IMG/VR virus record: IMGVR_UViG_3300034106_000421
Span: 1-41,854 of that record
Direction: 5' to 3' (one strand)
Length of the DNA stretch: 41,854 nt
Origin: a virus
Part shown: piece after piece, positions 31,764 to 38,940 of the stretch
Layout: each line of letters opens with the position of its first letter
Numbering within the stretch: position 1 is the stretch's first letter
The notes under the pieces: model-generated
Told to the model about the DNA's origin: nothing
Database searches by the model: none
What the model saw: the letters and a program-made list of their open reading frames with translations, nothing else
Position numbers and translations under genes: made by a program

Positions 31764-32876
31764 ATGCCAGTAACCACATACCGATATTTATTGGTTGATC
31801 TTTTAACCAATGACATCATTGCTGAACTTCCATTAACAGAGGTTGGCTTTACTCAACAATTAAATCAACCTGGAACTTTTCAAGGTCACCTGCTTTTGTC
31901 AGGTATTAACACATTCCAGTTCAATGTTGATCCATCTACTATCCCAGGCAAATGCGGAATTTATGTAGATCGCAACGGCATTTTGGTATGGGGCGGAGTT
32001 ATTTGGGGGCGCTCATATAACAGCACAGATCAGACAGTTACTTACTATGCCCGTGAATGGTTATCTTATTTTGAGCGTAGGCGTATTACCCAAGATGTTG
32101 AATTTACAGGAATAGATCAATTAGTTATTGCTAAAACTTTGATTGAAGATGCACAGACCGCCGCATACGGTGACATTGGTGTGTTGTATAACCAATCAGG
32201 TCAAACAGTTTCAGGCGTTCTAGTTGATCGTGTTTATTATTATTATGAAATTAAAGGTGTTTTCCAGGCTATCCAAGATTTATCCCGTCAATCAGATGGA
32301 TTTGATTTCTATATTGATGTTTTCTATGACCCAATTACAGGCTTACCCGCTAAATCATTTAATACTTATTATCCCCGTAGCGGTTTAGTTTATGATCCTG
32401 ATGACATAGATGTTCCCGTGTTTGAATTTCCCGCAGGTAACATTGTTGAGTATGAATATCCTGAAGATGGATCTATTGCGGCTAACTCAGTTTACGCATT
32501 AGGCGCTGGATCTAATGAAGGTAAATTAGTTTCTAACGCACAAGATGCTTCTAAATTTGTTGATGGTTGGGCATTGCTAGAGGACCAGGCTAACTACTCA
32601 GATGTTACAGATCAAACAGTATTAGACAATCTAGCCGTAGGCGCAGTAACAGCCTTGGCTTACCCACCAATTACTATGAAGATAGTTGTACCTGCTTATG
32701 TAGATCCTGAATTTGGAACTTATGCAGTAGGAGATGATTGCCGCATCATTATTAGAGATGACCGTTTCCCTAATGGTTTTGATGAAGTTTTCCGTATAGT
32801 TGGTTTGACAGTACAACCAGGTGAAGATGGACCTGAGCGTGTAACGCTTTCATGTACAACAGGAACGGTGCAATAA
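31764..32876 (+). CDS. Minor tail protein, baseplate hub-like (Gp37-like), 370 aa
   Basis: The order of motifs (YLLVDLLTNDIIAELPLTEVGFTQQLNQPGTF, WGGVIWGRSYNSTDQTVTYYAREWLSYFERR, a long mid region, and GDDCRIIIRD..DEVFRIVGLTVQP) matches the actinophage Gp37-like minor tail family, whose fold recalls the gp27/Tal hub at the tail tip. It probably joins Dit and fibres. In most siphophages it follows Dit directly; here seven to eight fibre genes separate them. Confidence 0.72.
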   Translation: MPVTTYRYLLVDLLTNDIIAELPLTEVGFTQQLNQPGTFQGHLLLSGINTFQFNVDPSTIPGKCGIYVDRNGILVWGGVIWGRSYNSTDQTVTYYAREWLSYFERRRITQDVEFTGIDQLVIAKTLIEDAQTAAYGDIGVLYNQSGQTVSGVLVDRVYYYYEIKGVFQAIQDLSRQSDGFDFYIDVFYDPITGLPAKSFNTYYPRSGLVYDPDDIDVPVFEFPAGNIVEYEYPEDGSIAANSVYALGAGSNEGKLVSNAQDASKFVDGWALLEDQANYSDVTDQTVLDNLAVGAVTALAYPPITMKIVVPAYVDPEFGTYAVGDDCRIIIRDDRFPNGFDEVFRIVGLTVQPGEDGPERVTLSCTTGTVQ

Positions 32877-33490
32877 TGGGTTACATAAATCAACCGCCGC
32901 AATTGCAATCTATGTTTAATGATTTAGAGCAAAGATTACGCAAATTAGAAACAGCCGTAAGATTTACAGCGCCAAGCGTTACTACTGAACCAACATATCC
33001 ACGCGTGGCTGACATCATTTATGAAAACACTGATGATCAAATGAAATATTGGAACGGTACAGAGTGGGTTGTATTTGCAGATAATTTATTAGGTGTTCCT
33101 AAAGTGCCATTTACATCTACCTGGACAGGCACGGGTTTAACTTATACAGGCACACCAGCCACAGGTTATTATTCTAGAGTCGGCAAAATGGTATTTTTTA
33201 CATTACGAATTAATTGTACAAATGTTACAAATTTTGGCACTGGTGATTATTCATTAACCCTCCCCCCTAGCCTCACCCCTAGTATTCATAATTTAGTAAC
33301 TGGCGGAATTCACGATACAAGCACGGGTGAACATCTTTTAATTTATTTAGATGTTGTTCCAAGTTCATCAACGGCTGAACTTTATTATCCGCAATCTAAC
33401 GGAACTATGGCCCGCATGGATCACAATAGTCCGCTTACATTACAAGTTGTTGATTTCTTTTATTTTACAGGCATGTATTTCCTTTCATAA
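32876..33490 (+). CDS. Fibre-like minor tail protein, 204 aa
   Basis: Start at 32876 overlaps the preceding stop (TAATG). N-terminal helix (LQSMFNDLEQRLRKLETAV, likely trimeric coiled coil), then a linker with YENTDDQMKYWNGTEWVVF, the fibre attachment motif used in other genes here, and a beta-rich tip (about 80-204). Last gene of the tail block and probably a short fibre. Confidence 0.7.
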   Translation: MGYINQPPQLQSMFNDLEQRLRKLETAVRFTAPSVTTEPTYPRVADIIYENTDDQMKYWNGTEWVVFADNLLGVPKVPFTSTWTGTGLTYTGTPATGYYSRVGKMVFFTLRINCTNVTNFGTGDYSLTLPPSLTPSIHNLVTGGIHDTSTGEHLLIYLDVVPSSSTAELYYPQSNGTMARMDHNSPLTLQVVDFFYFTGMYFLS

Positions 33491-33504
33491 GTTATTATTC
33501 AGTT

Positions 33505-33723
33505 ATGATTATTAATGAATGGCTTGGTATTTGCATTGCCGTAAGCACCCTTTTAGGATCTTTGGCAGTTGCAGTGCGTTTCCTTGTAAAACATTATTTG
33601 ATTGAATTGAAACCCAATTCAGGATCAAGTATGCGTGATGAACAAAATAGACAAGGTGAAACAATTAAAAAACTAGAAAGCCGAATTGATGAAATTTATA
33701 CTTTGCTTCTTACTCGCCCTTAG
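33505..33723 (+). CDS. Membrane protein with coiled coil (holin/accessory), 72 aa
   Basis: One hydrophobic segment (about 5-28, LGICIAVSTLLGSLAVAVRFLV) followed by a charged linker and a coiled coil (46-68). The layout occurs in small holins and in i-spanins. It overlaps the lipoprotein gene at 33689, which resembles an Rz/Rz1 arrangement, but an actinobacterial host without an outer membrane would make spanins unexpected. Part of the lysis cassette. Confidence 0.6.
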   Translation: MIINEWLGICIAVSTLLGSLAVAVRFLVKHYLIELKPNSGSSMRDEQNRQGETIKKLESRIDEIYTLLLTRP

Positions 33724-33874
33724 TTTAACTGGGTGTGGTTATCAAGGTTGGGTGCGCTACCCATGTCAAGAATTTGAAAATTGGCAAAATGCTGAGTGCA
33801 ACCCACCGCAATGTGAGGCACTTGGTTTGTGTACCAAAGATTTATTACCTGAAGTGGAAACGGTCAATGGCTAG
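33689..33874 (+). CDS. Cys-rich lipoprotein, 61 aa
   Basis: A signal peptide ends in the lipobox LTGC (residues 13-16), so the mature protein should be lipid-anchored at C16. The rest has four further cysteines in CQEF, CNPPQCEALGLC and a CTKDLL end, likely disulfide-bonded outside the cell. From memory this CNPPQC..G.CTKDLL pattern occurs in aquatic phages. Start ATG 33689, inside the previous gene in another frame; a TTG at 33686 is also possible. Role in lysis is inferred from position. Confidence 0.7.
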   Translation: MKFILCFLLALSLTGCGYQGWVRYPCQEFENWQNAECNPPQCEALGLCTKDLLPEVETVNG

Positions 33875-34172
33875 AAAAAAATATACACCTGAAGAATTAC
33901 ACGCTCGTTTAATAGTAACAATAGGAATTTTGCTTGCTATTGTTTTTGCTGGATCTGTTTTTTCTATGCTTTACGCTTTGTTATTTATTACACAGCCAAT
34001 GGCACAAGCACCTAATGACGCGGCGTTTATAGATCTTGTTTCTACTCTTTGCGTATTTTTAACAGGCACGCTTTCAGGAATATTAAGTGCTAATGGATTA
34101 AAAAGTAAACCTAAGCCTGTGCAAAATGAAGAAATAATTACGGAGGTAGAAAATGAAAAAGGCAAAAAGTAA
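33867..34172 (+). CDS. Two-pass membrane protein, putative holin, 101 aa
   Basis: Start at 33867 overlaps the lipoprotein gene by 8 bases. After a basic N-terminus (MARKKYTPEELHAR) come two hydrophobic segments, about 15-40 (IVTIGILLAIVFAGSVFSMLYALLF) and 55-76, then a charged Lys/Glu tail. Size and topology fit class II holins, which open the membrane for endolysin. The candidate holin at 34765 means the pair may act together. Confidence 0.65.
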   Translation: MARKKYTPEELHARLIVTIGILLAIVFAGSVFSMLYALLFITQPMAQAPNDAAFIDLVSTLCVFLTGTLSGILSANGLKSKPKPVQNEEIITEVENEKGKK

Positions 34173-34287
34173 ACACCCTTTTAATGACACATTAATTAAA
34201 GATGGTTGGATTGTTAAAATACGCAAAGATGGAAGAATTAAGTCTAAGATAGAACCGTATCGCCCTAGCCGACCAAAGAAGGTTTAA
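34153..34287 (+). CDS. Short basic protein, 44 aa
   Basis: The ATG overlaps the end of the holin-like gene and is preceded by GGAGG. Very basic (over one third Lys/Arg), with a WIVKIRKDGRIKSKI strand pair. It may bind nucleic acid or the endolysin. No family recognised. Ends 1 base before the endolysin start. Confidence 0.5.
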   Translation: MKKAKSKHPFNDTLIKDGWIVKIRKDGRIKSKIEPYRPSRPKKV

Positions 34288-34288
34288 C

Positions 34289-34762
34289 ATGACACTTGAA
34301 ATAAGCAAAGTTTTAAATCTGTGCAAATCACAATTAAATTACACAGAAGGCCCAAACAATGACACCAAATTTGGTAAATGGTTTGGGTTAAATAATCAGC
34401 CTTGGTGCGCTATGGCCGCATCTAAAATGTATTTTGATGCAGGCATTATCAAGAGCGTATCTGACAAACCTAAAGGTTACGCATCTTGTGATCTATGGTT
34501 AAAATATTTGACAAAAAATAACCAAATAGTTCCAGTTGGTCAGGCTAAACCAGGAGATCTTGTGTTTTTTCAATTTGATGAAGATGCCGCCGCAGATCAT
34601 GTGGGCATAGTTAAATGGCATAATACTGCCCTTAAATACATTCAGGTGTATGAAGGTAACACATCTAGCGGAAAGTCAGGTAGCCAAAGCAACGGTGACG
34701 GGTATTATTTACGCAGGCGTGATTACAAAACCATCATGGCAATAGCACGCCCAAAGGAGTAA
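34289..34762 (+). CDS. Endolysin with CHAP-like peptidase domain, 157 aa
   Basis: Degrades host peptidoglycan to release phage. The NlpC/CHAP-type cysteine peptidase/amidase pattern is visible: EGPNNDTKFGKWFGLNNQPWC with nucleophile C40, then GDLVFFQF, DHVGIVKW with H104 and YEGNTS with a possible third residue E122. It lacks a signal peptide, so it needs a holin. No obvious wall-binding domain. Small proteins of this type are common in actinophages. Confidence 0.9.
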   Translation: MTLEISKVLNLCKSQLNYTEGPNNDTKFGKWFGLNNQPWCAMAASKMYFDAGIIKSVSDKPKGYASCDLWLKYLTKNNQIVPVGQAKPGDLVFFQFDEDAAADHVGIVKWHNTALKYIQVYEGNTSSGKSGSQSNGDGYYLRRRDYKTIMAIARPKE

Positions 34763-34764
34763 AA

Positions 34765-35019
34765 ATGAACAACAAAATGAAAGCCGCATTAGCCTCATAT
34801 ACAAGATCATTAATTGTTGCTGGTGTTGCTGTTTACGGCACAGGAGAAACAAGTATTAAGGCTATTTTGATTGCCGCGTTAGCCGCTACCGCAGGGCCTG
34901 CAATCCGCGCAATCAATGTAAAAGACCCCGCATTTGGCTTTGTTGCTGATGCAGTAACGGCTGAACTTAATAAATTGCTGAAGGCAGACAAGAAAAAGTC
35001 CGCTAAAAAGAAGGCATAA
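34765..35019 (+). CDS. Holin-like membrane protein, 84 aa
   Basis: Two hydrophobic stretches (about 14-22 and 31-48, SIKAILIAALAATAGPAIRAI) and a strongly basic tail (KADKKKSAKKKA), a pattern typical of small actinophage holins placed right after the endolysin. AAAGGAG precedes the ATG. Ends just before the terminator that closes the lysis operon. Confidence 0.65.
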   Translation: MNNKMKAALASYTRSLIVAGVAVYGTGETSIKAILIAALAATAGPAIRAINVKDPAFGFVADAVTAELNKLLKADKKKSAKKKA

Positions 35020-35024
35020 TGAAA

Positions 35025-35056
35025 CGCCCCGCTACGGCGGGGCTTTCTTGCTTTTA
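35025..35056 (+). terminator. Rho-independent terminator after the lysis genes
   Basis: A GC-rich 7-bp stem GCCCCGC/GCGGGGC (35025-35042) with a 4-base loop is followed by TTTCTTGCTTTTA. It lies 5 bases after the holin-like stop codon and separates the late transcription unit from the next genes. The 72-base gap 35020-35091 also has a possible -10 (TGTAAT, around 35066), but no good -35. Confidence 0.92.
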
Positions 35057-35091
35057 GGGATCATGCTGTAATCTATGCGTGGGGGGTTTAT

Positions 35092-35340
35092 ATGGCATTA
35101 GACAAAGCAATACAGTCAATTTTAGATTCAAGAAAGATACATAACGGGTTGGGTAAGTGTGCTTACCAGGCTCTTTACGATAATTTAAACAAAGAAGATC
35201 AAAAAACTTTAGATGACGCATGGGCAAAAAATTACCCAGTCAATTTATTAGTTCAAGCGCTTAGAGCAGATGGACACAAGTGCAGTGCTGACACAATCAG
35301 AACGCACAGAATGGGAACTTGTAAGTGTCCAAAAGAGTAA
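35092..35340 (+). CDS. Small DNA-binding-like protein, 82 aa
   Basis: C-terminal half (PVNLLVQALRADGHKCSADTIRTHRMG..) has a helix-turn-helix-like spacing ending in a CKC cluster. Similar short genes in actinophages stand beside the DUF6378-type gene that follows here. Its 16-base overlap with that gene shows they are co-translated. The preceding GGGGGGTTTAT acts as ribosome-binding region. Function unknown. Confidence 0.65.
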   Translation: MALDKAIQSILDSRKIHNGLGKCAYQALYDNLNKEDQKTLDDAWAKNYPVNLLVQALRADGHKCSADTIRTHRMGTCKCPKE

Positions 35341-35582
35341 AAGAAATTCTTAATGATCGCCAAAGTGAATACGGAAGCGCTCACAAAAACTTTATATCTA
35401 TTGGGCGCATGTGGGGCGCTTTATTAGATATTGAAGATATTGAACCTGAGATAGTGGCATTGATGTTTGATGCCGCTAAATCAATAAGAATTACAGCCAA
35501 TCCTAAACATGAAGATTCTTGGTTAGACAAAGAAGGTTATATCCACCACGGGAAGGCAATAGTGTTTAACAATGAGTCTTGA
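35325..35582 (+). CDS. DUF6378-like phage protein, 85 aa
   Basis: GTG start inside the previous gene. The pattern RVKEILNDRQSEYGSAHKNFISIGRMWGALL, IEPEIVALMFDAAKSIRITANPKHEDSWLDKEGY is that of a phage family annotated as DUF6378, which is helical and MazG-like in outline; whether it hydrolyses nucleotides is not known. Overlaps the metallophosphoesterase gene by 11 bases. Confidence 0.75.
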   Translation: MSKRVKEILNDRQSEYGSAHKNFISIGRMWGALLDIEDIEPEIVALMFDAAKSIRITANPKHEDSWLDKEGYIHHGKAIVFNNES

Positions 35583-36603
35583 AAAACGATTAGAAGAATT
35601 CCCTGAAGGTGTTGAGTCAGAAGATGTAAAAGAATTGCGTGCGGCAATGATGCGTTTGCAAAAACAATTAAAGAAAGCCAAGGAACGCACAGAAGATTTA
35701 GTTAGCAGTACCTATCAAGGCGCACATGATGCCATGCTTACATTGGGCAAGATTCCGCCCGTTACACCACCGCCTGTTGATGCCCGCAGAAAAGCAGAAG
35801 TTGCTTTATGGCACATGACAGATTGGCAAGGCGCTAAAAGAACACCTAGTTACAACTCAGAAGTTATGCGTCAAAGAGTTTTAGAATTTGCGGCTAAGGC
35901 TGTAAGAATTACAGAAATTCAAAGAGCAGATCACGCTGTAAAAGATTGCACCATTATGTTTGGCGGTGACATGGTTGAAGGTTTATTCAATTTCCCAGGA
36001 CAAGTGTTTGAAATTGATAGCACATTGTTTGAGCAATATGTAAATGTAAGCCGTTTATGTATGGACTTAGTGCGTTACGCGCTTGCCAATTATGAAAAAG
36101 TTACAGTAATTGCAGAGTGGGGTAATCATGGGCGCATAGGATCTAAGCGGGATAATGTTCCTAGATCAGATAACTTTGATCGCATGTGTTATGAATTAGC
36201 ACGCCAATTACTTAAAGATGAAAAGCGTTTGGAATGGAAAGATTGCCCTGATGATATTCAACGGGTAGAAATTGGTAATTACAAAGCATTATTAATTCAC
36301 GGTGATGAAGTAGGTAGGAACGGTTTTGCATCTCCTGGTGCAATTGTTCAACATGTAAACCGTTGGCGGTCAGGCGCTTATCCTTGGGATTTTAGAGATG
36401 TTTACATTGGCCATTACCACACACATGCTGAGTGGGCTTTGGCTAATGGTGAAGGATCTGTATTTCAAACTGGATCAACTGAGTCAGAGAATAGATACGC
36501 TGGAGTTATGTTGGCCGCTAGCGCTACACCATCACAAAGATTACATTTTATTGACCCAGTAAAAGGGCGCGTAACTGCGGCGTACAAAGTATGGCTGGAT
36601 TAA
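35572..36603 (+). CDS. Calcineurin-like metallophosphoesterase, 343 aa
   Basis: An N-terminal coiled coil (15-45) precedes a metal-dependent phosphoesterase domain: WHMTDWQGA (D84) instead of the usual DxH opening, FGGDMVEG (D133), EWGNHGR (N185, H186), LIHGDEVG (H243) and YIGHYHTHAEW (H281, H283). The first metal-binding His is replaced by Trp/Gln, as in some phage members, so metal use may be altered. Substrate unknown; phage homologues are often placed with recombination genes, suggesting nuclease activity. Confidence 0.85.
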   Translation: MSLEKRLEEFPEGVESEDVKELRAAMMRLQKQLKKAKERTEDLVSSTYQGAHDAMLTLGKIPPVTPPPVDARRKAEVALWHMTDWQGAKRTPSYNSEVMRQRVLEFAAKAVRITEIQRADHAVKDCTIMFGGDMVEGLFNFPGQVFEIDSTLFEQYVNVSRLCMDLVRYALANYEKVTVIAEWGNHGRIGSKRDNVPRSDNFDRMCYELARQLLKDEKRLEWKDCPDDIQRVEIGNYKALLIHGDEVGRNGFASPGAIVQHVNRWRSGAYPWDFRDVYIGHYHTHAEWALANGEGSVFQTGSTESENRYAGVMLAASATPSQRLHFIDPVKGRVTAAYKVWLD

Positions 36604-36758
36604 TTTGTGAACATGTTTACAAAAGTATGGGATCTGAAATTTGTCCACTGTGCGCACAATGTACGCACGATACAGATTGGGTGAAACAAAATAAATTACA
36701 GGCAGAGTGGAAAATAAATAACCCAAACGCGGGTTATATTGGTTGGACCTCTATTTAA
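36591..36758 (+). CDS. Zinc-finger-like mini-protein, 55 aa
   Basis: Starts 13 bases before the previous stop in another frame. CEHVY (C6, H8) followed by C18, C21 and C24 plus H26 could hold one zinc ion. Ends in an overlap with the convergent minus-strand gene at 36755. No family recognised. Similar Cys-rich mini-proteins occur across this genome. Confidence 0.55.
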   Translation: MAGLICEHVYKSMGSEICPLCAQCTHDTDWVKQNKLQAEWKINNPNAGYIGWTSI

Positions 36759-36841
36759 ATAGGCAATAGATCAAGAGCATCTACCGCATCATCTATTGTT
36801 CTAGAATGTTCTGAACTGCATGTGCCGCAATTCTTACACAT
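36755..36841 (-). CDS. Minus-strand mini-protein, 28 aa
   Basis: Reads leftward. The ATG overlaps the end of the 72-residue gene upstream (ATGTGTAA), the standard coupling used throughout this phage, and the stop overlaps the convergent gene. It has a CKNCGTC cluster at the N-terminus (C2, C5, C8) and an acidic helix. Very short, but the position in a minus-strand operon supports it. Confidence 0.4.
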   Translation of the reverse strand: MCKNCGTCSSEHSRTIDDAVDALDLLPI

Positions 36842-37052
36842 CTTCACCCTCAATAAAATCATCTACATCATCAGTTCTAATATCTAGATTGTTTACTTTG
36901 CAGATTTCTAGCGCTCCTTCAAATAAACCTAAAGCCCTATTAGTCATATCGTGCATCTGATCGGGATAAATTGCATCACTTTCTACTTCAATTATTAAAT
37001 TGAATAAAGACAAATGAACTCTTGCGCCTGCTGATCCTGATTGTGTAGCCAT
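36834..37052 (-). CDS. Minus-strand acidic protein, 72 aa; possible regulator
   Basis: The only substantial gene on the minus strand. The protein is acidic and helical (HDMTNRALGLFEGALEICKV), with a beta stretch before it; no DNA-binding motif recognised. It starts at 37052 with GAGAGG upstream and reads away from the recombination operon across the control region at 37053-37224. Opposite orientation in an otherwise one-directional genome, next to repeated operator-like sites, suggests a distinct expression time and maybe a regulatory role. Confidence 0.7.
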   Translation of the reverse strand: MATQSGSAGARVHLSLFNLIIEVESDAIYPDQMHDMTNRALGLFEGALEICKVNNLDIRTDDVDDFIEGEDV

Positions 37053-37224
37053 AAATCAACCGCCTCTCACCAGGGATTTTCTCACTTTTTGGGGTAATTA
37101 ATGAATTCTTTTCCCGACACGCTCACCTGGGATTAATTACGGTGCTTGTAATTGTCAGACCTGCCCACCATAATTTCCCCACCAAGAGCCACAAGGCTCA
37201 CATACAGGAAGGCAAGGCAAAGCA
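37053..37224. promoter_or_regulatory. Divergent control region between minus-strand operon and recombination operon
   Basis: Non-coding 172 bases with ordered repeats: CTCACCAGGGATT (37066-37078) and CTCACCTGGGATT (37122-37134), a 13-base direct repeat with one change; an extra CTCAC at 37081; and an inverted pair GTAATTAAT (37094-37102) and ATTAATTAC (37132-37140). A rightward promoter fits TTGTAA (37146-37151), 17 bases, CATAAT (37169-37174). A small GAGCC/GGCTC hairpin follows, then AGGAAGGCAAGG before the ATG at 37225. The repeats look like operators. An origin of replication is the main alternative. Confidence 0.6.
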
Positions 37225-37800
37225 ATGGCAGGAAACTTTGAAGGCTACGAAACCGCCGCAGAGCGTTTAGTACGAATTCATGCAGACCACAAAGATCTAC
37301 GGATTCACGCAAAAATTATTGATGTAGTGCGTGATCCTGAAACATTACGGCCCATTCAATATATTGTTGAAAGCCAAATATATTACGGTGATGTTTTAAT
37401 GTTTGTTGATGTTGCAGAAGAAATGGTTGGCAGTTCTTTTGTAAACAAATCATCAGCGCTAGAAAACGCATCTACAAGCGCAACTGGCAGAGCATTAAGT
37501 CTTGCTGGTTATTTAGGCACTGATCCAAATACAAAAAAACCAACACGGCCTTTGCGTCAAGATATGGAAAAGGCACAGCGCGTAGAAGCACCTGAAGCAA
37601 AAACTCCAAAAGCAAAGCGTGAATACACACAAGAAGAAGTGGCTAGCGCTACCGCAGTAATGAGTTTAATTGATGACACTACTGATCTAGATGAACTTAA
37701 ATCAGCCTGGCAATTAAATGCTGATCTTTTAGATGTAAGTGTTAATGGCGTTACATTGCGTGATGCAATTCTTACAAAGAAAAATGAATTAAATGCTTGA
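37225..37800 (+). CDS. Putative single-strand annealing recombination protein, 191 aa
   Basis: The segment YETAAERLVRIHADHKDLRI, ..QYIVESQIYYGD.., GSSFVNKSSALENASTSATGRALSLAGYLG (about 72-101) resembles phage recombinases of the ERF/Rad52-like outline, in which an E/TSAxGRAL helix follows a beta-sheet. The C-terminal 70 residues are helical and charged. First gene of the recombination operon, with a leader hairpin and AGGAAGG. A Cas4-like nuclease five genes downstream supports an exonuclease-annealase pair. Family identity is moderate by eye. Confidence 0.6.
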   Translation: MAGNFEGYETAAERLVRIHADHKDLRIHAKIIDVVRDPETLRPIQYIVESQIYYGDVLMFVDVAEEMVGSSFVNKSSALENASTSATGRALSLAGYLGTDPNTKKPTRPLRQDMEKAQRVEAPEAKTPKAKREYTQEEVASATAVMSLIDDTTDLDELKSAWQLNADLLDVSVNGVTLRDAILTKKNELNA

Positions 37801-38104
37801 TAAAAACACGGTAGTTATAGCCCGTAATGCACAGCGCACATCTATTGCCGCCGCTCAAAAGATCCTGCCAAAAACAGGATCATTACGCCGCAAGGTGTAT
37901 GAGTACATTTTAAATCAAGGTTTACGCGGAGCAACTGATCAAGAAATGGAAATAACACTGAACATAGATGGCAACACCATCAGACCTACCAGGATAAGTC
38001 TTGTTAAAGATGGATTTATTATGGACACAGGAACAACAAGAAAAAACCAACACGGAAATGATTGCATTGTTTGGCGATCAGCAGAGGAAGGCATGTTGCT
38101 ATGA
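37793..38104 (+). CDS. Winged-helix DNA-binding protein, 103 aa
   Basis: Overlaps the previous gene by 8 bases. GSLRRKVYEYILNQGLRGATDQEMEITLNIDGNTIRPTRISLVKDGFI is a winged helix pattern (helix, TDQEME helix, recognition helix NTIRPTRISL, then the wing). Similar short phage proteins act as transcription regulators or replication accessory factors. Overlaps the next ATG by 4 bases. Confidence 0.75.
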   Translation: MLDKNTVVIARNAQRTSIAAAQKILPKTGSLRRKVYEYILNQGLRGATDQEMEITLNIDGNTIRPTRISLVKDGFIMDTGTTRKNQHGNDCIVWRSAEEGMLL

Positions 38105-38376
38105 GCGATAAGCAAAAGAAATTTAGACCTGATGCGGGCTTTGTAGTGGCCGTGCATCAAAACATTTTGGGCATTAGAGCGGTTGCGTCAGCCCTGGACA
38201 TCTTCCCTGAAGTGCTTGCTGAGGCTATGGAGGAAATGGGATTTCAATTTATTCCTGACCCTTTTAATCTTTCTTCAGATGCGGGCAAAGTTATTGCGTT
38301 GCAAGAGAAACATAAAAATGCAGGATTACAAGTTGTACAAGAACCCGTACCACAAGAAGGGCCTGCTAATGAATGA
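38101..38376 (+). CDS. Hypothetical protein, 91 aa
   Basis: Start at 38101 overlaps the upstream TGA (ATGA). A compact helical core (AVASALDIFPEVLAEAMEEMG) is followed by a Pro/Asp turn and a helical tail. The pattern might be a helix-turn-helix (IRAVASALDIFPEVLAEAM), but evidence is weak. Overlaps the next gene by 8 bases. Confidence 0.65.
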   Translation: MSDKQKKFRPDAGFVVAVHQNILGIRAVASALDIFPEVLAEAMEEMGFQFIPDPFNLSSDAGKVIALQEKHKNAGLQVVQEPVPQEGPANE

Positions 38377-38737
38377 AATAATTACACCCGCAATGATTGA
38401 AAAGCGTTTGCGGGAATTATCTAAAGAAATAGATCAAGCGCATGAAAATATGGTTGATTTGGAATTGGATTATCACCAAACTAAATCCAAATATGAATTA
38501 GCCGTAGCCCGTACACGGATTAGCCTTACCCAAAAATCTGCACCTAATGGGAAAAATTACACAGTGGGAGAGCGTGAGGATTTAGCCTTAATTGAAAATG
38601 CTGAATTACATGAGCGCATGGGAACAGTAGAGGCTTTGGTAAAAGCGGCTCGCGCTAATACGATACGGCTCAAAACCCAGGTAGAGATTGCAAGATCTGT
38701 TGGAACTTCAGTCCGCACCAGTATGGATTTAACATGA
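38369..38737 (+). CDS. Coiled-coil phage protein, 122 aa
   Basis: Start chosen at 38369 because of the GAAGGG site and overlap with the upstream stop; an upstream in-frame ATG at 38183 would run deep into the previous gene. Two long helices (about 10-50 and 72-112) form a probable antiparallel coiled coil. Conserved in many phages near recombination genes as an unnamed family (..LIENAELHERMGTVEALVKAARANTIRLKTQVEIARS). Role unknown. Confidence 0.7.
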   Translation: MNEIITPAMIEKRLRELSKEIDQAHENMVDLELDYHQTKSKYELAVARTRISLTQKSAPNGKNYTVGEREDLALIENAELHERMGTVEALVKAARANTIRLKTQVEIARSVGTSVRTSMDLT

Positions 38738-38940
38738 GATCAATAATTTTTTTGTGCTTTGGTTTGTTTTTTGGTTATTGGTTTCATTACGCACGCATGT
38801 TTTTCCATTTAATGCAGGCACAGAAAACATTAAAAGAGGCAGAAGTTTTAATGGAGTCAGTGCAAACTGATATGGACAAAATGGTTTTGGATACCCGCGC
38901 AATATTTGGTGAAGAACAATGGAATGAGGATAAATTGTGA
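38734..38940 (+). CDS. Membrane-anchored coiled-coil protein, 68 aa
   Basis: ATGA overlap with the upstream gene. N-terminal hydrophobic helix (IIFLCFGLFFGYWFHYARMFF, 4-23), then a coiled coil (28-52) facing the cytoplasm or outside. Found inside the DNA metabolism operon, an odd spot for a membrane protein. It might tether DNA complexes to the membrane; that is speculation. Overlaps the next GTG. Confidence 0.6.
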   Translation: MRSIIFLCFGLFFGYWFHYARMFFHLMQAQKTLKEAEVLMESVQTDMDKMVLDTRAIFGEEQWNEDKL

